A stretch of DNA of 64,000 bases from Actinacidiphila paucisporea (GCF_900142575.1 NZ_FRBI01000009.1:206793-270792); one strand, 5' to 3'. Positions 44,267 to 53,897 are shown, counted from the stretch's first letter. Made by a program: numbers and translations. Notes: generated from the sequence alone by a model not told the origin.

Positions 44267-44580
44267 CTTCTGTAGTCCGATCTCAGGGGCCGCAGGACAG
44301 TTGCTCAGCCGCGATCGACGTTCCTGGATAGCCGCCGCCGGCGATCGTCATGGTCGTGCCGACGCGGGCCTTCTCGGTAACCATCACAGGATTATTCGGA
44401 AGCTACGCCTCGACCCGAAGCCAATCCACAGGCCTAAGAGGCTTCCTCACGTGGCGAGTTCCGTGAGCTTCTTCAGTAGCTCGGGGCGGTGGCCATGGCC
44501 GGGCCCTCAGCACTGCCGGTCCTTGCGGTCCACGAACGGGATCTTGAGGCCACGAGTAACCCATGGCAGGCTCATGCCGC
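44267..44580. other. Divergent intergenic region
   Basis: Presumed promoters of the dynamin-like gene (minus) and the DinB-like gene (plus). No gene, repeat or clear operator seen. Confidence 0.4.
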
Positions 44581-45165
44581 ATGATCGATGAATTCGCGAA
44601 GGCCACCCTGCACGGGCGACTGCGGCGGGACCGCAAGGCGCTGCTCTGGAAGCTCGACGGCCTGTCCGAATACGATGCTCGCCGACCTTTGACAGTGACC
44701 GGGACCAACCTCCTCGGCCTGGTCAAACACGTGGCCAGCGTCGAGGCCAGGTACTTGGGCGAGGTCTTCGACCGGCCGTCCCCAGAACGGCTGCCCCGGT
44801 GGCAGGACCACGACGGCAGCGATCTGTGGGCGGCTGAGGACGAGGCGCGCGATCAGATCATCGAGTCCTACCGGCGGACGTGGGAACACTCAGACGCGAC
44901 GATCGACGAGCTTGCCCTCGACGCCCCGGGCCATGTGCCGTGGTGGCCGGAGCCTTATGCCAACACGAACCTGTTCGCCATCCTGGTCCACGTCCTCGGC
45001 GAGACCAACCGGCATGCCGGGCACGCCGACATCCTGCGCGAAGGCGTGGACGGCCGAACCGGGATGCGCCCCGAACACGAGATGCAGATCGATGAGGACG
45101 CCCGCACCTCCTACTGCGCGAAGATCGAGCAGGCCGCCAGATCGGCCGCATCAGTCGAGGCATAG
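44581..45165 (+). CDS. DinB/DUF664 family protein
   Basis: 194-aa four-helix-bundle protein of the DinB/YfiT-like superfamily, members of which are metal-dependent thiol-S-transferases or hydrolases using mycothiol or bacillithiol. It begins MIDEFAKATLHGRLRRDR and has LLGLVKHVASVEARYLGEVF and ILVHVLGETNRHAGHADILR, which supply the three His ligands. It ends ARTSYCAKIEQAARSAAS. The ATG at 44581 fits the family; one 6 codons earlier is also in frame. Stand-alone. Confidence 0.88.
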   Translation: MIDEFAKATLHGRLRRDRKALLWKLDGLSEYDARRPLTVTGTNLLGLVKHVASVEARYLGEVFDRPSPERLPRWQDHDGSDLWAAEDEARDQIIESYRRTWEHSDATIDELALDAPGHVPWWPEPYANTNLFAILVHVLGETNRHAGHADILREGVDGRTGMRPEHEMQIDEDARTSYCAKIEQAARSAASVEA

Positions 45166-45206
45166 AAGGCTGTCCCCCGTGACTTGATGCTTGATGTTCG
45201 AGCGGC

Positions 45207-45330
45207 ATGATGCCGGTCGTGAGTGCTGATCTGTCGAAGCATCTGGTCCCTGATGAGCTCTGGAGGCTGCTCGCCCCGTTACTACCGTCGTTCGCGGCTC
45301 GACCGCAAGGTGGCGGGACTGCTCTGCACC
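45207..45330 (+). pseudogene. IS5-family transposase, N-terminal relic
   Basis: MPVVSADLSKHLVPDELWRL, LAPLLPSFAARPQGGGTA is the opening of a common actinomycete IS5 transposase. Homology stops after about 40 codons. Confidence 0.8.
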
Positions 45331-45356
45331 CAGGTGCCCACCGGGCGAAGGGCCAG

Positions 45357-45386
45357 GCCCTTGCGGAGGCCGGGTTCCGCAAGGGC
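45357..45386. terminator. 11-bp stem hairpin
   Basis: GCCCTTGCGGA (45357-45367) pairs with TCCGCAAGGGC (45376-45386) around an 8-nt loop. It is about 190 nt after the DinB-like gene, just after the IS5 relic; either a displaced terminator or part of an IS end. Confidence 0.5.
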
Positions 45387-46303
45387 AGCCGTGGGGACGC
45401 CAGCGTGTGACGTGAGCTCTCCATCCCGGCCTACGTGACGTCCGGCCGGAACGCCGGCCACGGGCCCCGGGGCGCGCCGGCGGGAGGGAGGCCGCCGCCC
45501 GAACCGCGCTCGCCCGGCCTGGGAGTCGAGCTGACGCCACCTCATCCGCTCCTTGGGCCCGTCCTCGGCATGACGGCGGATATGGCGAGCCGGGACCAGT
45601 CCGCAGCCTCGCACTCGCCCATCCGGTCAAAGACGGCCGATGCAGTCGGGGCAGGCGTGGGCCAGTCCGAGGAGATCCGCACGTACGCCCCCGGCCGCGT
45701 GGGAACGTAGGCGGACAGCTGGTCGAGCAGGTTGAGGGTGACGCGGGTAGGTCTCGTGCTGTTCGGCGCCCGTGTACTTTCCGCCGAGCGCAGGGTTCGG
45801 CGGTGCCGCGATCCGCCGTCGGGATGCACCGCTCCCACCGCGCCGGTCGTGCCGCGGCCGATCGCGTGGGTGTCCACGACCTCGGCGGCGGGGACCGACA
45901 ACCTCGCCCCTGCGACGTTCGGTGGAAAGTGGTATCGGTAGCGCGACGTTAGCTTGGGGTGCGAGCGGCGGACAAGAGCGCTGCTTCGGTGTCGGGTGGT
46001 TCCGCTGGCCGTTTCAGAACGCGGCTCGTCATCCCGCACCGCCAGCACCGTGGCAGAGTGAACTCCCGGCCTGGAACGAGGAGCATAATGCGCGAGGCTA
46101 CGGAGCATGAGCGGTGCTGACACGGCCTCCCCCTTGTCGGACACCCGGTGCATGTCGTGGAGGTCCCGGAGACGCACACGCCCTCCTTAGCTGGCCTCGG
46201 CGATGGCGACCGTACGCGCAATGCCGCGGACACAAACGTCCGCCATCCGGACAACGACCCGAATCGCGTGGACAGGCGCCGCGCGGGATGCCAAGGTCCC
46301 GCC
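45387..46303. other. Gene-free stretch with repeats
   Basis: No gene supported. It contains a 31-bp repeat at 45911-45941 (matching 58715-58745 in 29 positions) and the 42-bp repeat 45985-46026. It ends in the promoter of the amino-acid transporter operon. Confidence 0.5.
45985..46026 (+). repeat. 42-bp dispersed repeat, copy 2
   Basis: Matches 14580-14621 in 40 of 42 positions, same strand. It lies in a gene-free region near other IS debris. Confidence 0.8.
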
Positions 46304-47224
46304 ATGCGTCCCGTGATCCGACTGTCCCGGAACCGCGCCGCCCTCGCGGCCGTCGCCCCACTCGCACTCGTCCTCGCGCTCGCCGGCTGCTCCCCGCAGG
46401 ACGACTCCACGGCGTCCGACACGCCGTCGTCGCCCGGCGGCGGAAGCTCGGCGTCCACCACCGCAGCCGACGCCTGCCCGTCGGGCGCGCTGCCCACCCA
46501 CTCCGCCGGCACCCTCACCATCGGCACCGACAACCCGGCGTACGACCCCTGGTTCTCCGACAACAAACCCTCCAACGGCAAGGGTTACGAGTCGGCGGTC
46601 GCCTACGCCGTCGCCAAGCAGCTCGGTTACACCGCGGACCAGGTGACCTGGAAGACCGTGCCGTTCAACTCAGCCTTCGCGCCCGGCGCGAAGAGCTTCG
46701 ACTTCGACATCAACCAGGTCTCGATCAACGCCGACCGCAAGAAGACCGTCGACTTCTCGCCCGGCTACTACGACGTACGGCAGGCGGTGATCGCCCGCAA
46801 GGGGTCGAAGATCGCCGACGCGCACTCGATCGCCGACCTCAAGGACGCCAAGCTGGGCGCGCAGATCGGCACCACGAGTCTGGACACCATCACCGACGTG
46901 GTGAAGCCGTCGAAGAAGCCCGCCGCCTTCCAGCGCAACGACCTGGCCGTCGCCGCGCTGAAGAACGGCCAGGTGGACGGGATCGTGGTGGACCTGCCCA
47001 CCGCCTTCTACATCACCGGCGCCGAGGTTCAGGACGCCAAGGTGGTGGGGCAGTTCGCCGCCACCGGCGGCACGCCCGAGCAGTTCGGGCTGGTGCTCGA
47101 CAAGGGCGGCCGGCTGACCGCGTGCGTGTCGAAGGCCGTCACCGCGCTGCGCACCGACGGCACGCTCGCCGCCCTGGAGAAGCAGTGGCTCTCCGACGCG
47201 GTCGACGCACCGCTGCTGTCATGA
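46304..47224 (+). CDS. Amino-acid ABC transporter substrate-binding lipoprotein
   Basis: 306-aa extracellular solute-binding protein, family 3. Signal peptide with lipobox LAGC (Cys29). Family landmarks: GTLTIGTDNPAYDPWF, GYESAVAYAVAKQLGY, FDFDINQVSINADRKKTVDF, DGIVVDLPTAFYIT. It binds a polar amino acid or related compound and delivers it to the permease. AAGG precedes the ATG at 46304. The stop overlaps the permease ATG (ATGA). First gene of a three-gene operon. Confidence 0.93.
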   Translation: MRPVIRLSRNRAALAAVAPLALVLALAGCSPQDDSTASDTPSSPGGGSSASTTAADACPSGALPTHSAGTLTIGTDNPAYDPWFSDNKPSNGKGYESAVAYAVAKQLGYTADQVTWKTVPFNSAFAPGAKSFDFDINQVSINADRKKTVDFSPGYYDVRQAVIARKGSKIADAHSIADLKDAKLGAQIGTTSLDTITDVVKPSKKPAAFQRNDLAVAALKNGQVDGIVVDLPTAFYITGAEVQDAKVVGQFAATGGTPEQFGLVLDKGGRLTACVSKAVTALRTDGTLAALEKQWLSDAVDAPLLS

Positions 47225-48099
47225 CGGTCCGGGACGACCCGGCCCCGCCGGACCTCTACCAGCCGTCCGCCCGGCGGATCGAACGGGAGCGCTTCCGGCG
47301 CGCCAGGACCCGCCGGGCCGGCCTGCTGGCGACCGGCAGCACGCTCGCGACAGCGGCCGTGCTGGTCGCGCTGGTGGTCAGTTCACCGGGCTGGTCGCGC
47401 ACCCGGGAGACCTTCTTCAACTGGCACTACGCCAGGAAGTCACTGCCAGACGTGCTCCATGGGCTGTGGCTGAACGTCCAGTTGATGGTGGTGTGCGGCG
47501 CGATCGTGCTGGTCGCCGGGCTGCTGGTGGCCGTGGTCCGTACGCTGCGCGGCCCGGTCTTCTTCCCGCTGCGCGCCCTTGCCACGGCATACGTGGACTT
47601 CTTCCGCGGGCTGCCGCTGATCATCTGCCTGCTCGCCGTCGTCTTCGGAGTGCCCGCGCTGCGGCTGAACGGGGTCCCCAACGACCCGGTCGTGCTGGGC
47701 GGCTTCGCGCTGTGCCTGACCTACACCGCCTATGTGGCCGAGGTGTTCAGAGCCGGCATCGAGACCGTGCACCCCAGCCAGCGCGCCGCGGCCCGCTCGC
47801 TGGGCCTGACCAGCGCCCAGACCATGCGGTACGTGGTGCTGCCGCAGGCCGTGCGCCGGGTCGTGCCGCCGCTGCTCAACGACCTGGTGTCGCTGCAGAA
47901 GGACACCGGTCTTGTCTCCATCGGTGGTGCGGTGGACGCGGTCGCGGCGGCCCAGATCGTCGCATCCCGGTCCTTCAACTACACGCCCTACGTCATCGCT
48001 GGAGTGATCTTCGTGGCGCTCACCATCCCCATGACGCGCCTTACCGACTGGGTGACCGCCCGGATGAACCGGCGCCAGTCGCAGGGCGGCACCGTATGA
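47221..48099 (+). CDS. Amino-acid ABC transporter permease
   Basis: 292-aa HisM/GltK-type permease with five to six helices. The transporter-coupling EAA loop is SQRAAARSLGLTSAQTMRYV. Other marks are VDFFRGLPLIICLLAVVFG and LLNDLVSLQKDTGLVSIGG. A 50-residue basic cytoplasmic N-terminus precedes the first helix. It overlaps both neighbours by 4 nt, so all three subunits are made together. Confidence 0.93.
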   Translation: MTVRDDPAPPDLYQPSARRIERERFRRARTRRAGLLATGSTLATAAVLVALVVSSPGWSRTRETFFNWHYARKSLPDVLHGLWLNVQLMVVCGAIVLVAGLLVAVVRTLRGPVFFPLRALATAYVDFFRGLPLIICLLAVVFGVPALRLNGVPNDPVVLGGFALCLTYTAYVAEVFRAGIETVHPSQRAAARSLGLTSAQTMRYVVLPQAVRRVVPPLLNDLVSLQKDTGLVSIGGAVDAVAAAQIVASRSFNYTPYVIAGVIFVALTIPMTRLTDWVTARMNRRQSQGGTV

Positions 48100-48887
48100 C
48101 CGCCGACCCGCCGGCGAAGGACGCCGTGCCCGCGCCGGCGGACCCGCCGGTGCTGTGCCTGGAGTCGGTGCGCAAGACCTACGGCGGCTCCCTGGTGCTG
48201 CGGAACATCACCCTGGACGTGCCCGCCCACACCGTGACCGCGCTCATCGGCGCCTCGGGCTCCGGCAAGTCGACGCTGCTTCGCTGCGTGAACCTCCTGG
48301 AGGAGGTCGATGACGGCGCCATCCTGCTGGACGGCGCGGAGATCACCGACCCGCGCGCCGACCAGGACGCGGTACGCCGCAGGATCGGCGTGGTCTTCCA
48401 GTCATACAACCTCTTCCCGCACATGACCGTGCTGGACAACATCACCCTTTCACCGCGCCGGGTGCACAAGGTGCCGCGGGCCGAGGCGGAAGAGCGTGCG
48501 CGCGAGCTGCTGGGCAGGCTGGGCCTGGCCGACCGCGCCGGGGAGTACCCGGACCGGCTCAGCGGCGGACAGCAGCAGCGGGTGGCGATCCTGCGGGCGG
48601 TCGCCACTAGGCCACGGCTGCTGCTCCTCGACGAGGTCACGGCCGCGCTCGACCCCGAACTGGTCGGCGAGGTCCTGGCCGTGGTCCGTGACCTGAAGGA
48701 GCAGGGCATGACGATGGTGATCGCCACCCACGAGATGGCCTTCGCACGCGAGGTGGCAGACCAGGTGTGCTTCCTCGACGGCGGGGTGGTGCTGGAACGC
48801 GGCACCGCGGCCGAGGTCTTCGGTGCGCCGCGCGAGTCGCGCACCCAGGACTTCCTGCGGCGGATCACCGCGGCGGGGCGGCTGTAG
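48096..48887 (+). CDS. Amino-acid ABC transporter ATP-binding protein
   Basis: 263-aa GlnQ-type ATPase. Walker A is GASGSGKST, Q-loop VFQSYNLFP, signature LSGGQQQR, Walker B LLLLDEVTAALDP, and the switch His is in IATHEMAFA. It powers the permease encoded just upstream. Probably complete and functional. Confidence 0.95.
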   Translation: MTADPPAKDAVPAPADPPVLCLESVRKTYGGSLVLRNITLDVPAHTVTALIGASGSGKSTLLRCVNLLEEVDDGAILLDGAEITDPRADQDAVRRRIGVVFQSYNLFPHMTVLDNITLSPRRVHKVPRAEAEERARELLGRLGLADRAGEYPDRLSGGQQQRVAILRAVATRPRLLLLDEVTAALDPELVGEVLAVVRDLKEQGMTMVIATHEMAFAREVADQVCFLDGGVVLERGTAAEVFGAPRESRTQDFLRRITAAGRL

Positions 48888-48890
48888 CGG

Positions 48891-49010
48891 CCCCGTCAGG
48901 TCCTCGCGGACCGAGATCACCGTCATGTGCATCCCGGCGGCGCCCCATTCGTCGCGGGCGAAGCGCTCCGCCTCCGCGATGACGACCTTGCCGAGGCCGG
49001 CGCCGGCTGT
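48891..49010 (-). pseudogene. GNAT acetyltransferase fragment
   Basis: About 40 minus-strand codons: GLGKVVIAEAERFARDEWGA, AGMHMTVISVREDL, the acetyl-CoA-binding helix and next strand of a GNAT enzyme. Nothing of the rest remains. Confidence 0.65.
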
Positions 49011-49202
49011 ACCCGCTGTGGCAGGTGATCTCCTGGCGGCTGGACCGTCACTGGGATGAGGTGCCGGGTCCGGGGAGGGACTGGCCAAGCGCGAGGAGGG
49101 GTTGTGCGCGTTCGTTAGGTGTGTGCTGCCGCCACCGCGTCAACTCGGCCTGGCCATGTATTCGTTTTGCCGTAGGCGAGTCAAGTCGGACAAGAAGCCT
49201 GC

Positions 49203-49672
49203 ATGCTAAAGGGCAGCAAGATCGGGCTGAGGGCTCGGCACGAGGACGACATCCCCCACCCTGCGGACCGAGCTTTACAACGACGAGGTCAACTCCGCGC
49301 GGGCCGAGGCCGGGCCGTGGCGGCCGATCTCATTCGAAGGGCTCCCTGGCCGCCACCGCAACGTTGTGGGGCATCGACAACCACCACCGGTCCGCCCATA
49401 TCGGCCTCGGTCTGCTGTCGGCGGCACGCGGTAAGGGCTACGGCACAGACGTTGTGGCGACGCTCTGCTACTACGGTTTCGTGGTCCGCGGCCTGCAGCG
49501 GCTGCAGATCGAGACACTGGCGGACAACTACGCCATGCTGCGCTCCGCCGAACACAAAGGCTTTGTCCGCGAGGGCGTACTGCGCTCCTCGGCGTGGTTG
49601 CTGGGCAAGTTCCTGGACGAGGTAGTCCTCGGGCTCCTCGTACAGGACTGGAAACCGAATTCACAGGGCTGA
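49203..49672 (+). pseudogene. GNAT acetyltransferase with frameshift and internal deletion
   Basis: Starts MLKGSKIGLRARHEDDIP, shifts frame near 49255 to ELYNDEVNSARAEAGPWRPI, lacks about 45 codons near 49340, and resumes AATATLWGIDNHHRSAHIGL, GLLSAARGKGYGTDVVATLC up to VLGLLVQDWKPNSQG. The CoA-binding motif ARGKGYG is intact. Family members are single-frame proteins of about 200 aa, so this one is broken. Confidence 0.8.
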
Positions 49673-50082
49673 AGCCCAAGCGGTCCCGCAAAGGCTGTGC
49701 GAGCTGTTGGTTCCCAGCCCAGATGTCTGATTCTCAGCTGTGCCGGCGAGTTCGTCCGGCTCGTCCCGCGCCTGCCGTCAGAGCGTGGTTACACGCTGTC
49801 TCGAAGCCTCCCACTCCTGGTGTCCGGTGCGGACCCGGTGCCACAGCGGGCCCGTGCGGAGGCGTCGACACCGCCCAGGTTCAGATGGAACACATCCGTC
49901 AGTACGGCGTACCACTCGACGGCCGCGTCGATGATCCGCTCGTGCATGCCCTCGGCGTCGATCCGGCGCAGCACGCAGCTACGCAGCGCCGGTCGGCGAG
50001 CGCGTCTGCCGGTCCCGGCGCTCCCGGGACGAACGGGAATCGGATGCGGGCGGCTCGGGGCGCCCGGGATCCACCGCATGGA
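49673..50082. other. Debris without a recognisable gene
   Basis: A minus-strand stretch IDAEGMHERIIDAAVEWYAV, LTDVFHLNLGGVDA (about 49860-49960) has coding character but no family I know. Otherwise nothing supported. Confidence 0.35.
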
Positions 50083-50244
50083 GGGGTCGGTGATCTCGCG
50101 GAGCTGCTCCAGGATCTGGTGCAGCAGCGTGAAGCTGCGGGTGCCCAGGTAGGTCTTCCACTCCGCGAGGATCTCCCCGAGCGTGACCGCGGCCACCTCG
50201 ACGGCCAGCCGGCCGCGTTCCTCGATCACGATCAACCGGGGCAC
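50083..50244 (-). pseudogene. MarR-type regulator, C-terminal fragment
   Basis: VIEERGRLAVEVAAVTLGEI, LAEWKTYLGTRSFTLLHQIL and EQLREITDP match the C-terminal dimerisation helices of MarR/PadR-type winged-helix regulators. The DNA-binding part is absent. Confidence 0.5.
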
Positions 50245-50268
50245 GGCCGTCCCCGGGGGTCGGGGACC

Positions 50269-50350
50269 CTAGGTGATCTCCAGCGTTTCGGCGTTGTACC
50301 GGGCGCCGTGGCAGGTCGGGCAGGGCGCGTAGGTGCCGGTACAGCAGTTC
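50269..50350 (-). pseudogene. UvrA-like zinc-finger fragment
   Basis: About 26 codons, CTGTYAPCPTCHGARYNAET then LEIT and a stop, reproduce the CxxCHGxRYNxETLE block found after the C-terminal zinc finger of UvrA proteins. Only this block is present. Confidence 0.6.
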
Positions 50351-50893
50351 AACCGCGACGGATACCGAGCTTCCGCTGCACTCGCACGGGCGCAAGCTGG
50401 CGGTGGGCCGCCGGACACGCAGAAATCTGTCGTGGCCGGAGTAGACATTGGGTTGTGGTGTGGTTATGGTTTCTCTCGTAGGCGAGATCGAGAAGGGCCC
50501 GGCAGAGACGAACTGCCAGGCAGCAGTACACGCAGGACGGTGCGGCGGTGGAGTTTCGAAGCCAGAGCAGACGCACGACGGGCAACGGGGCTGGCTGCCG
50601 AAGGAGTGGCGCTATCACGGCCACCAGCAGTTCGCATCACCAGTAGCACGAGCAGTTCGCAGAACCACAGCAGTAGCAACATCGGTCAGTAGAGGGAAGG
50701 ACGGAGGAGCCCAAGCATCATCGGGATCGCCCGGGCAGACATCCTGAGCCCGGGTACCGCAGGACATCGTGAGTGAGGTGGTCTCCGGTCGAGCAACCGC
50801 GATCCCCGCGCCCCCGGCAGCATTGCGGTCGGGTCAGCGGAAACACGAGGCCGGCGCGATATCAGGGCCGGCAGATGGTGTAGCAGTTCCTTC
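50351..50893. other. Leader or debris upstream of the MerR-like gene
   Basis: No supported gene. A CAG/AGC-rich section near 50620-50690 repeats GCAGTTCGCA-like words. It may be part of a long leader or a lost gene (see the hairpin at 50894). Confidence 0.35.
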
Positions 50894-50924
50894 GGGGCCC
50901 CGGCGCACATCGCGCCGGGGCCCC
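50894..50924. terminator. 13-bp stem hairpin
   Basis: GGGGCCCCGGCGC (50894-50906) pairs perfectly with GCGCCGGGGCCCC (50912-50924) around ACATC. It ends 27 nt before the MerR-like start codon; likely the terminator of a gene lost upstream, or an attenuator. Confidence 0.7.
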
Positions 50925-50951
50925 TCCATGCGTGTCCCACAGAGAGGCGCG

Positions 50952-51284
50952 ATGACAGCGGACGACTCGTTCAACCGGCTCGATGACGACGACTACCCCG
51001 CCTACACCATGGGCCGGGCCGCCGAGATACTCGGCACCACCCAGGCCTTCCTGCGCGCCATCGGCGAAGTCCGCCTGATCACCCCGCTGCGCTCCGAGGG
51101 CGGCCACCGGCGCTACTCCCGCTACCAGCTGCGCATCGCCGCCCGCGCCCGCGAACTCGTCGACCAGGGCACCCCCGTCGAAGCCGCCTGCCGCATCGTC
51201 ATCCTCGAAGACCAGCTCGAAGAGGCCCAGCGCATCAACGGGCAACTGCGCGGCAGCGCGCCCCGCGACCGCGCCGACGCCTGA
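50952..51284 (+). CDS. MerR-family regulator (short, single-domain)
   Basis: 110-aa protein with a MerR-type winged helix: YTMGRAAEILGTTQAFLRAI, GEVRLITPLRSEGGHRRYSR, YQLRIAARARELVDQGTPVE, then a coiled-coil tail EDQLEEAQRINGQLRG. There is no ligand domain. Proteins of this kind in streptomycetes often follow a cold-shock gene; here that position holds only a hairpin. GAGAGG lies 5 nt before the ATG. Targets unknown. Confidence 0.85.
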   Translation: MTADDSFNRLDDDDYPAYTMGRAAEILGTTQAFLRAIGEVRLITPLRSEGGHRRYSRYQLRIAARARELVDQGTPVEAACRIVILEDQLEEAQRINGQLRGSAPRDRADA

Positions 51285-51542
51285 CCGGCTTCCCCGTTCC
51301 GGCCACGTGCTGGGCTATGCGCCGTTTCTCCTGTTATGTGCGCATGATCGTCGAAGGCGCCCAGCCGCTGGTCTTCGCCGGCGGGCTGGGCCGTTGCCGG
51401 GGTGGAGTTCCTTCGCGGTGTTGGGTGAGGTCGTGGAGCAGCGGTGGACCCTGGCGCGGGCCTGCGGCCGTGGCGGTGTCCGTGGGTGCCCATGGCTCGC
51501 CGGCGGTCTGAACCTGGAGCACGCGAGCGTAGGCTTTCAGGA

Positions 51543-51938
51543 ATGCGGATCGGCGAGCTGTCCAAGCGCACGGGCGCGAGTCCGCGCTCATTGCGGTACT
51601 ACGAAGAGCAAGGCCTGCTGACTAGTTCACGCTCCGATACCGGGCAGCGTCACTATTCCGCTGCGGCGGTCCAGCGCGTGTCGCTTATCCGACAGCTGTT
51701 CGACGCGGGTATGTCCAGCCGGGTGATCGCGACTGTGCTGCCGTGTGTGGACGTCCCGGGTGACCTGGGCGTCGCCGAGGAGACGTTCACGGCGATGATG
51801 CGCGAGCGCGACCGGATCGACGCTGACATCGCGCACCTGATCGAGACCCGGGATGCACTTGACGTGCTGATCCGGGCCAACAGCCGGTACCGGGCGGAGC
51901 TGTCCACGGACGCGGAACCGGTGGCGCAGTCGGCCTGA
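51543..51938 (+). CDS. MerR-family transcriptional regulator
   Basis: 131-aa regulator beginning MRIGELSKRTGASPRSLRYY, EEQGLLTSSRSDTGQRHYSA, the classical MerR N-terminus. A dimerisation helix follows (REERDRIDADIAHLIETRDA-like). No metal-binding cysteines are present, so an organic ligand or redox signal is likely. A canonical MerR operator lies between this gene and the oxidoreductase at 52046, which is the expected target. Confidence 0.9.
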   Translation: MRIGELSKRTGASPRSLRYYEEQGLLTSSRSDTGQRHYSAAAVQRVSLIRQLFDAGMSSRVIATVLPCVDVPGDLGVAEETFTAMMRERDRIDADIAHLIETRDALDVLIRANSRYRAELSTDAEPVAQSA

Positions 51939-51965
51939 TGCTGTGACCTGCATCTCATCCGGTTG

Positions 51966-51987
51966 CCTCTTACATCAATGTCAGAGG
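51966..51987 (+). promoter_or_regulatory. MerR operator upstream of oxidoreductase
   Basis: A 22-bp near-perfect palindrome: CCTCT (51966-51970) and ACAT (51972-51975) mirror ATGT (51978-51981) and AGAGG (51983-51987), with one mismatched pair and a CA centre. It lies 28 nt after the MerR stop and 58 nt before the oxidoreductase start, as in MerR-controlled promoters. Confidence 0.65.
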
Positions 51988-52045
51988 TGAGGATGGTGAC
52001 AACACCCGGAATCACCCGGGTCGGTCATACGAGAGGCGGCGGAAG

Positions 52046-52969
52046 ATGGGGCAGGCATGGGGTTTCGGCAGGTATGGCGGCCCTGAGGTGCAGGAGTTCT
52101 TCGATCGTCCCGATCCCGTCCCCGGTCGCGGCGAGGTGCTGATCCGGGTCGACATCGCCGGGGTCAATCCCCTCGACCACATGCTGCGCTCGGGTCTGGT
52201 CGACGGGCTCGACGGCGGGCGTCCGTTTCCCCGCGTGCTGGGTATGGAGGCAGCAGGAACCGTTCTCGCCCTGGGCGAGGACGTCGATGGGCTCGAGGTG
52301 GGTGACGCGGTCTTCGGCTTCGCATTCACCGGCGCCGGCACCTACGCCGAGACGACGGTGCTGTCCGCGCCGAACACCGCGCGCATCCCGCAGGGGCTGT
52401 CCGCGACCGTGGCGGCAACTCTGCCGGTGGCCGGGACGACCGCGGTGGACGTGCTCGACCAACTCGGTCTCCCGGCCGGTGCCACGGTCCTGGTCAACGG
52501 GGTCGGGGGCGGGGTCGGCCTCGCCGTCGCCCGGCTGGCCATCGGGCGGGAGCTGCGTGTGATCGGCGCCGGGAGTACCGCCAAACGCGAGCACGCCGAG
52601 GCCATCGGGGTGCGGTTCATCGACTACACCGCCGAGGACGTCGTCGCCGCGGCACGCGAACTGGTTCCGGACGGCTTCGACGGGATCGTCGACCTGGTCG
52701 GAGGCACCTCGCTGCGGACGGTCGCTCCGCTGGCCAGGGATCCCCGCCAGGTCATCGCTGTGGGTGATATGTCGGTGCCTGATCTCGGTGGGCGTTTCGT
52801 CGAGCGTCGCCTTGACCGGGAGAACCTGGAGCGGTCGGCCCGGCTGGCCCTTGACGGAGTCCTCGGGCCCGTGATCACCGCGGTCCATCCGCTCTCCGAC
52901 GCTCCGTCCGCCCTCGCCACCGTCGAGAACGGCCACGCCGCGGGCAAGGTTGTCGTCAAGGTGGCATGA
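52046..52969 (+). CDS. NADP-dependent oxidoreductase (MDR superfamily)
   Basis: 307-aa quinone-oxidoreductase-type enzyme. It starts MGQAWGFGRYGGPEVQEFFD; GroES-like part with VNPLDHMLRSG; nucleotide-binding NGVGGGVGLAVARLAIGREL; C-terminus ENGHAAGKVVVKVA. No zinc ligands. GAGAGG lies about 9 nt before the ATG. Predicted to reduce reactive carbonyls or quinones under control of the MerR regulator immediately upstream. It is the third MDR reductase of this type in the window. Confidence 0.9.
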   Translation: MGQAWGFGRYGGPEVQEFFDRPDPVPGRGEVLIRVDIAGVNPLDHMLRSGLVDGLDGGRPFPRVLGMEAAGTVLALGEDVDGLEVGDAVFGFAFTGAGTYAETTVLSAPNTARIPQGLSATVAATLPVAGTTAVDVLDQLGLPAGATVLVNGVGGGVGLAVARLAIGRELRVIGAGSTAKREHAEAIGVRFIDYTAEDVVAAARELVPDGFDGIVDLVGGTSLRTVAPLARDPRQVIAVGDMSVPDLGGRFVERRLDRENLERSARLALDGVLGPVITAVHPLSDAPSALATVENGHAAGKVVVKVA

Positions 52970-53143
52970 GAAGTGCCCGGCCGCCCGGCCGCCCGGCACC
53001 GGCGACGGTCCATTGCGGACTGACGAGAGCCTTGTGGTCAGCGCATCATCAGCTGAGCGCGTTCACCTGTACGGGGTTGACCACGTTCAGGGCGCTGGCA
53101 AGATTTTCGTAGGCGGAGATCATCGCGGTGCCACGGTCGGGCG

Positions 53144-53853
53144 GTGGTGGCGGTCCGCGCCCGCACGAGATCCGGTGAGCCAGCGGGCTCCACGGAATGT
53201 GGCCGGCTCAGCGAGTGGTGCCACAGCCGTTACGCACGGCGCCTGGTCGACGTCACTCTCGCAGGCCGCCCTCTGCGCATCGACCTGTCCGTACGCCGCC
53301 TGTACTGCGAGAACACGACCTGCCCGAAGGCGACCTTCGCCGAGCAAGTACCGGGTCTGAATGTGCGCTACCAGCGGCGGACACCACGACTGCAGCGCCT
53401 GGTGGAGGACATCGGCGTGGTGTTGGCTGGCCGCGGCGGATACCGGATGCTTCGAATCTTCACGGCGGCACCTACGGCACCCTCCTCGTCGACGCCTCCA
53501 CCCGGCTCCCAATCACCCTCTGGGAAGGACGTGACGCGGAACAGCTCGGCCGCTGGCTCCGTGAACACCCGGGCGTCGAGGTCGCCTGCCGTGACGGCTC
53601 CCTCGCCTACCGGCAGGGCGTCACAGCCGGTACCCCGGAAGTCGTGCAGGTCAGCGGCCGCTTTCACCTCTGGCAGGGCCTGTCCCGCCGAGTTCAGGAC
53701 ATCGCCTCTGCCCACCGCGGCTGCCTGCCCGCAGCCCTGCCACCGGTCAGCGAGGACGATCGCCCGCCGGCCGAGAAGACCACCGAGAACGCCGCAGCTA
53801 GCAGCAGGGCCGGGCGCCATGCCCAGCGCTGTTCGAGGCGGTCCAAGCCCTGA
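53144..53853 (+). pseudogene. ISL3-family transposase relic
   Basis: N-terminal zinc-finger part in one frame: STECGRLSEWCHSRYARRLV, RRLYCENTTCPKATFAEQVP, RTPRLQRLVEDIGVVLAGRG. After a deletion near 53460 the catalytic part continues in another frame: GTYGTLLVDASTRLPITLWE, QLGRWLREHPGVEVACRDGS, VVQVSGRFHLWQGLSRRVQD. The C-terminal third is lost. Inactive. Confidence 0.85.
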
Positions 53854-53897
53854 CCCGCACCGGCCCAAGCCACAGCTCCGCGCGTTTCCCTCCATCC

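Noticed and set aside
45387..46180. Long minus-strand frame ending near 45542
   Set aside because: Poor codon bias, no homology, and it crosses dispersed repeats.
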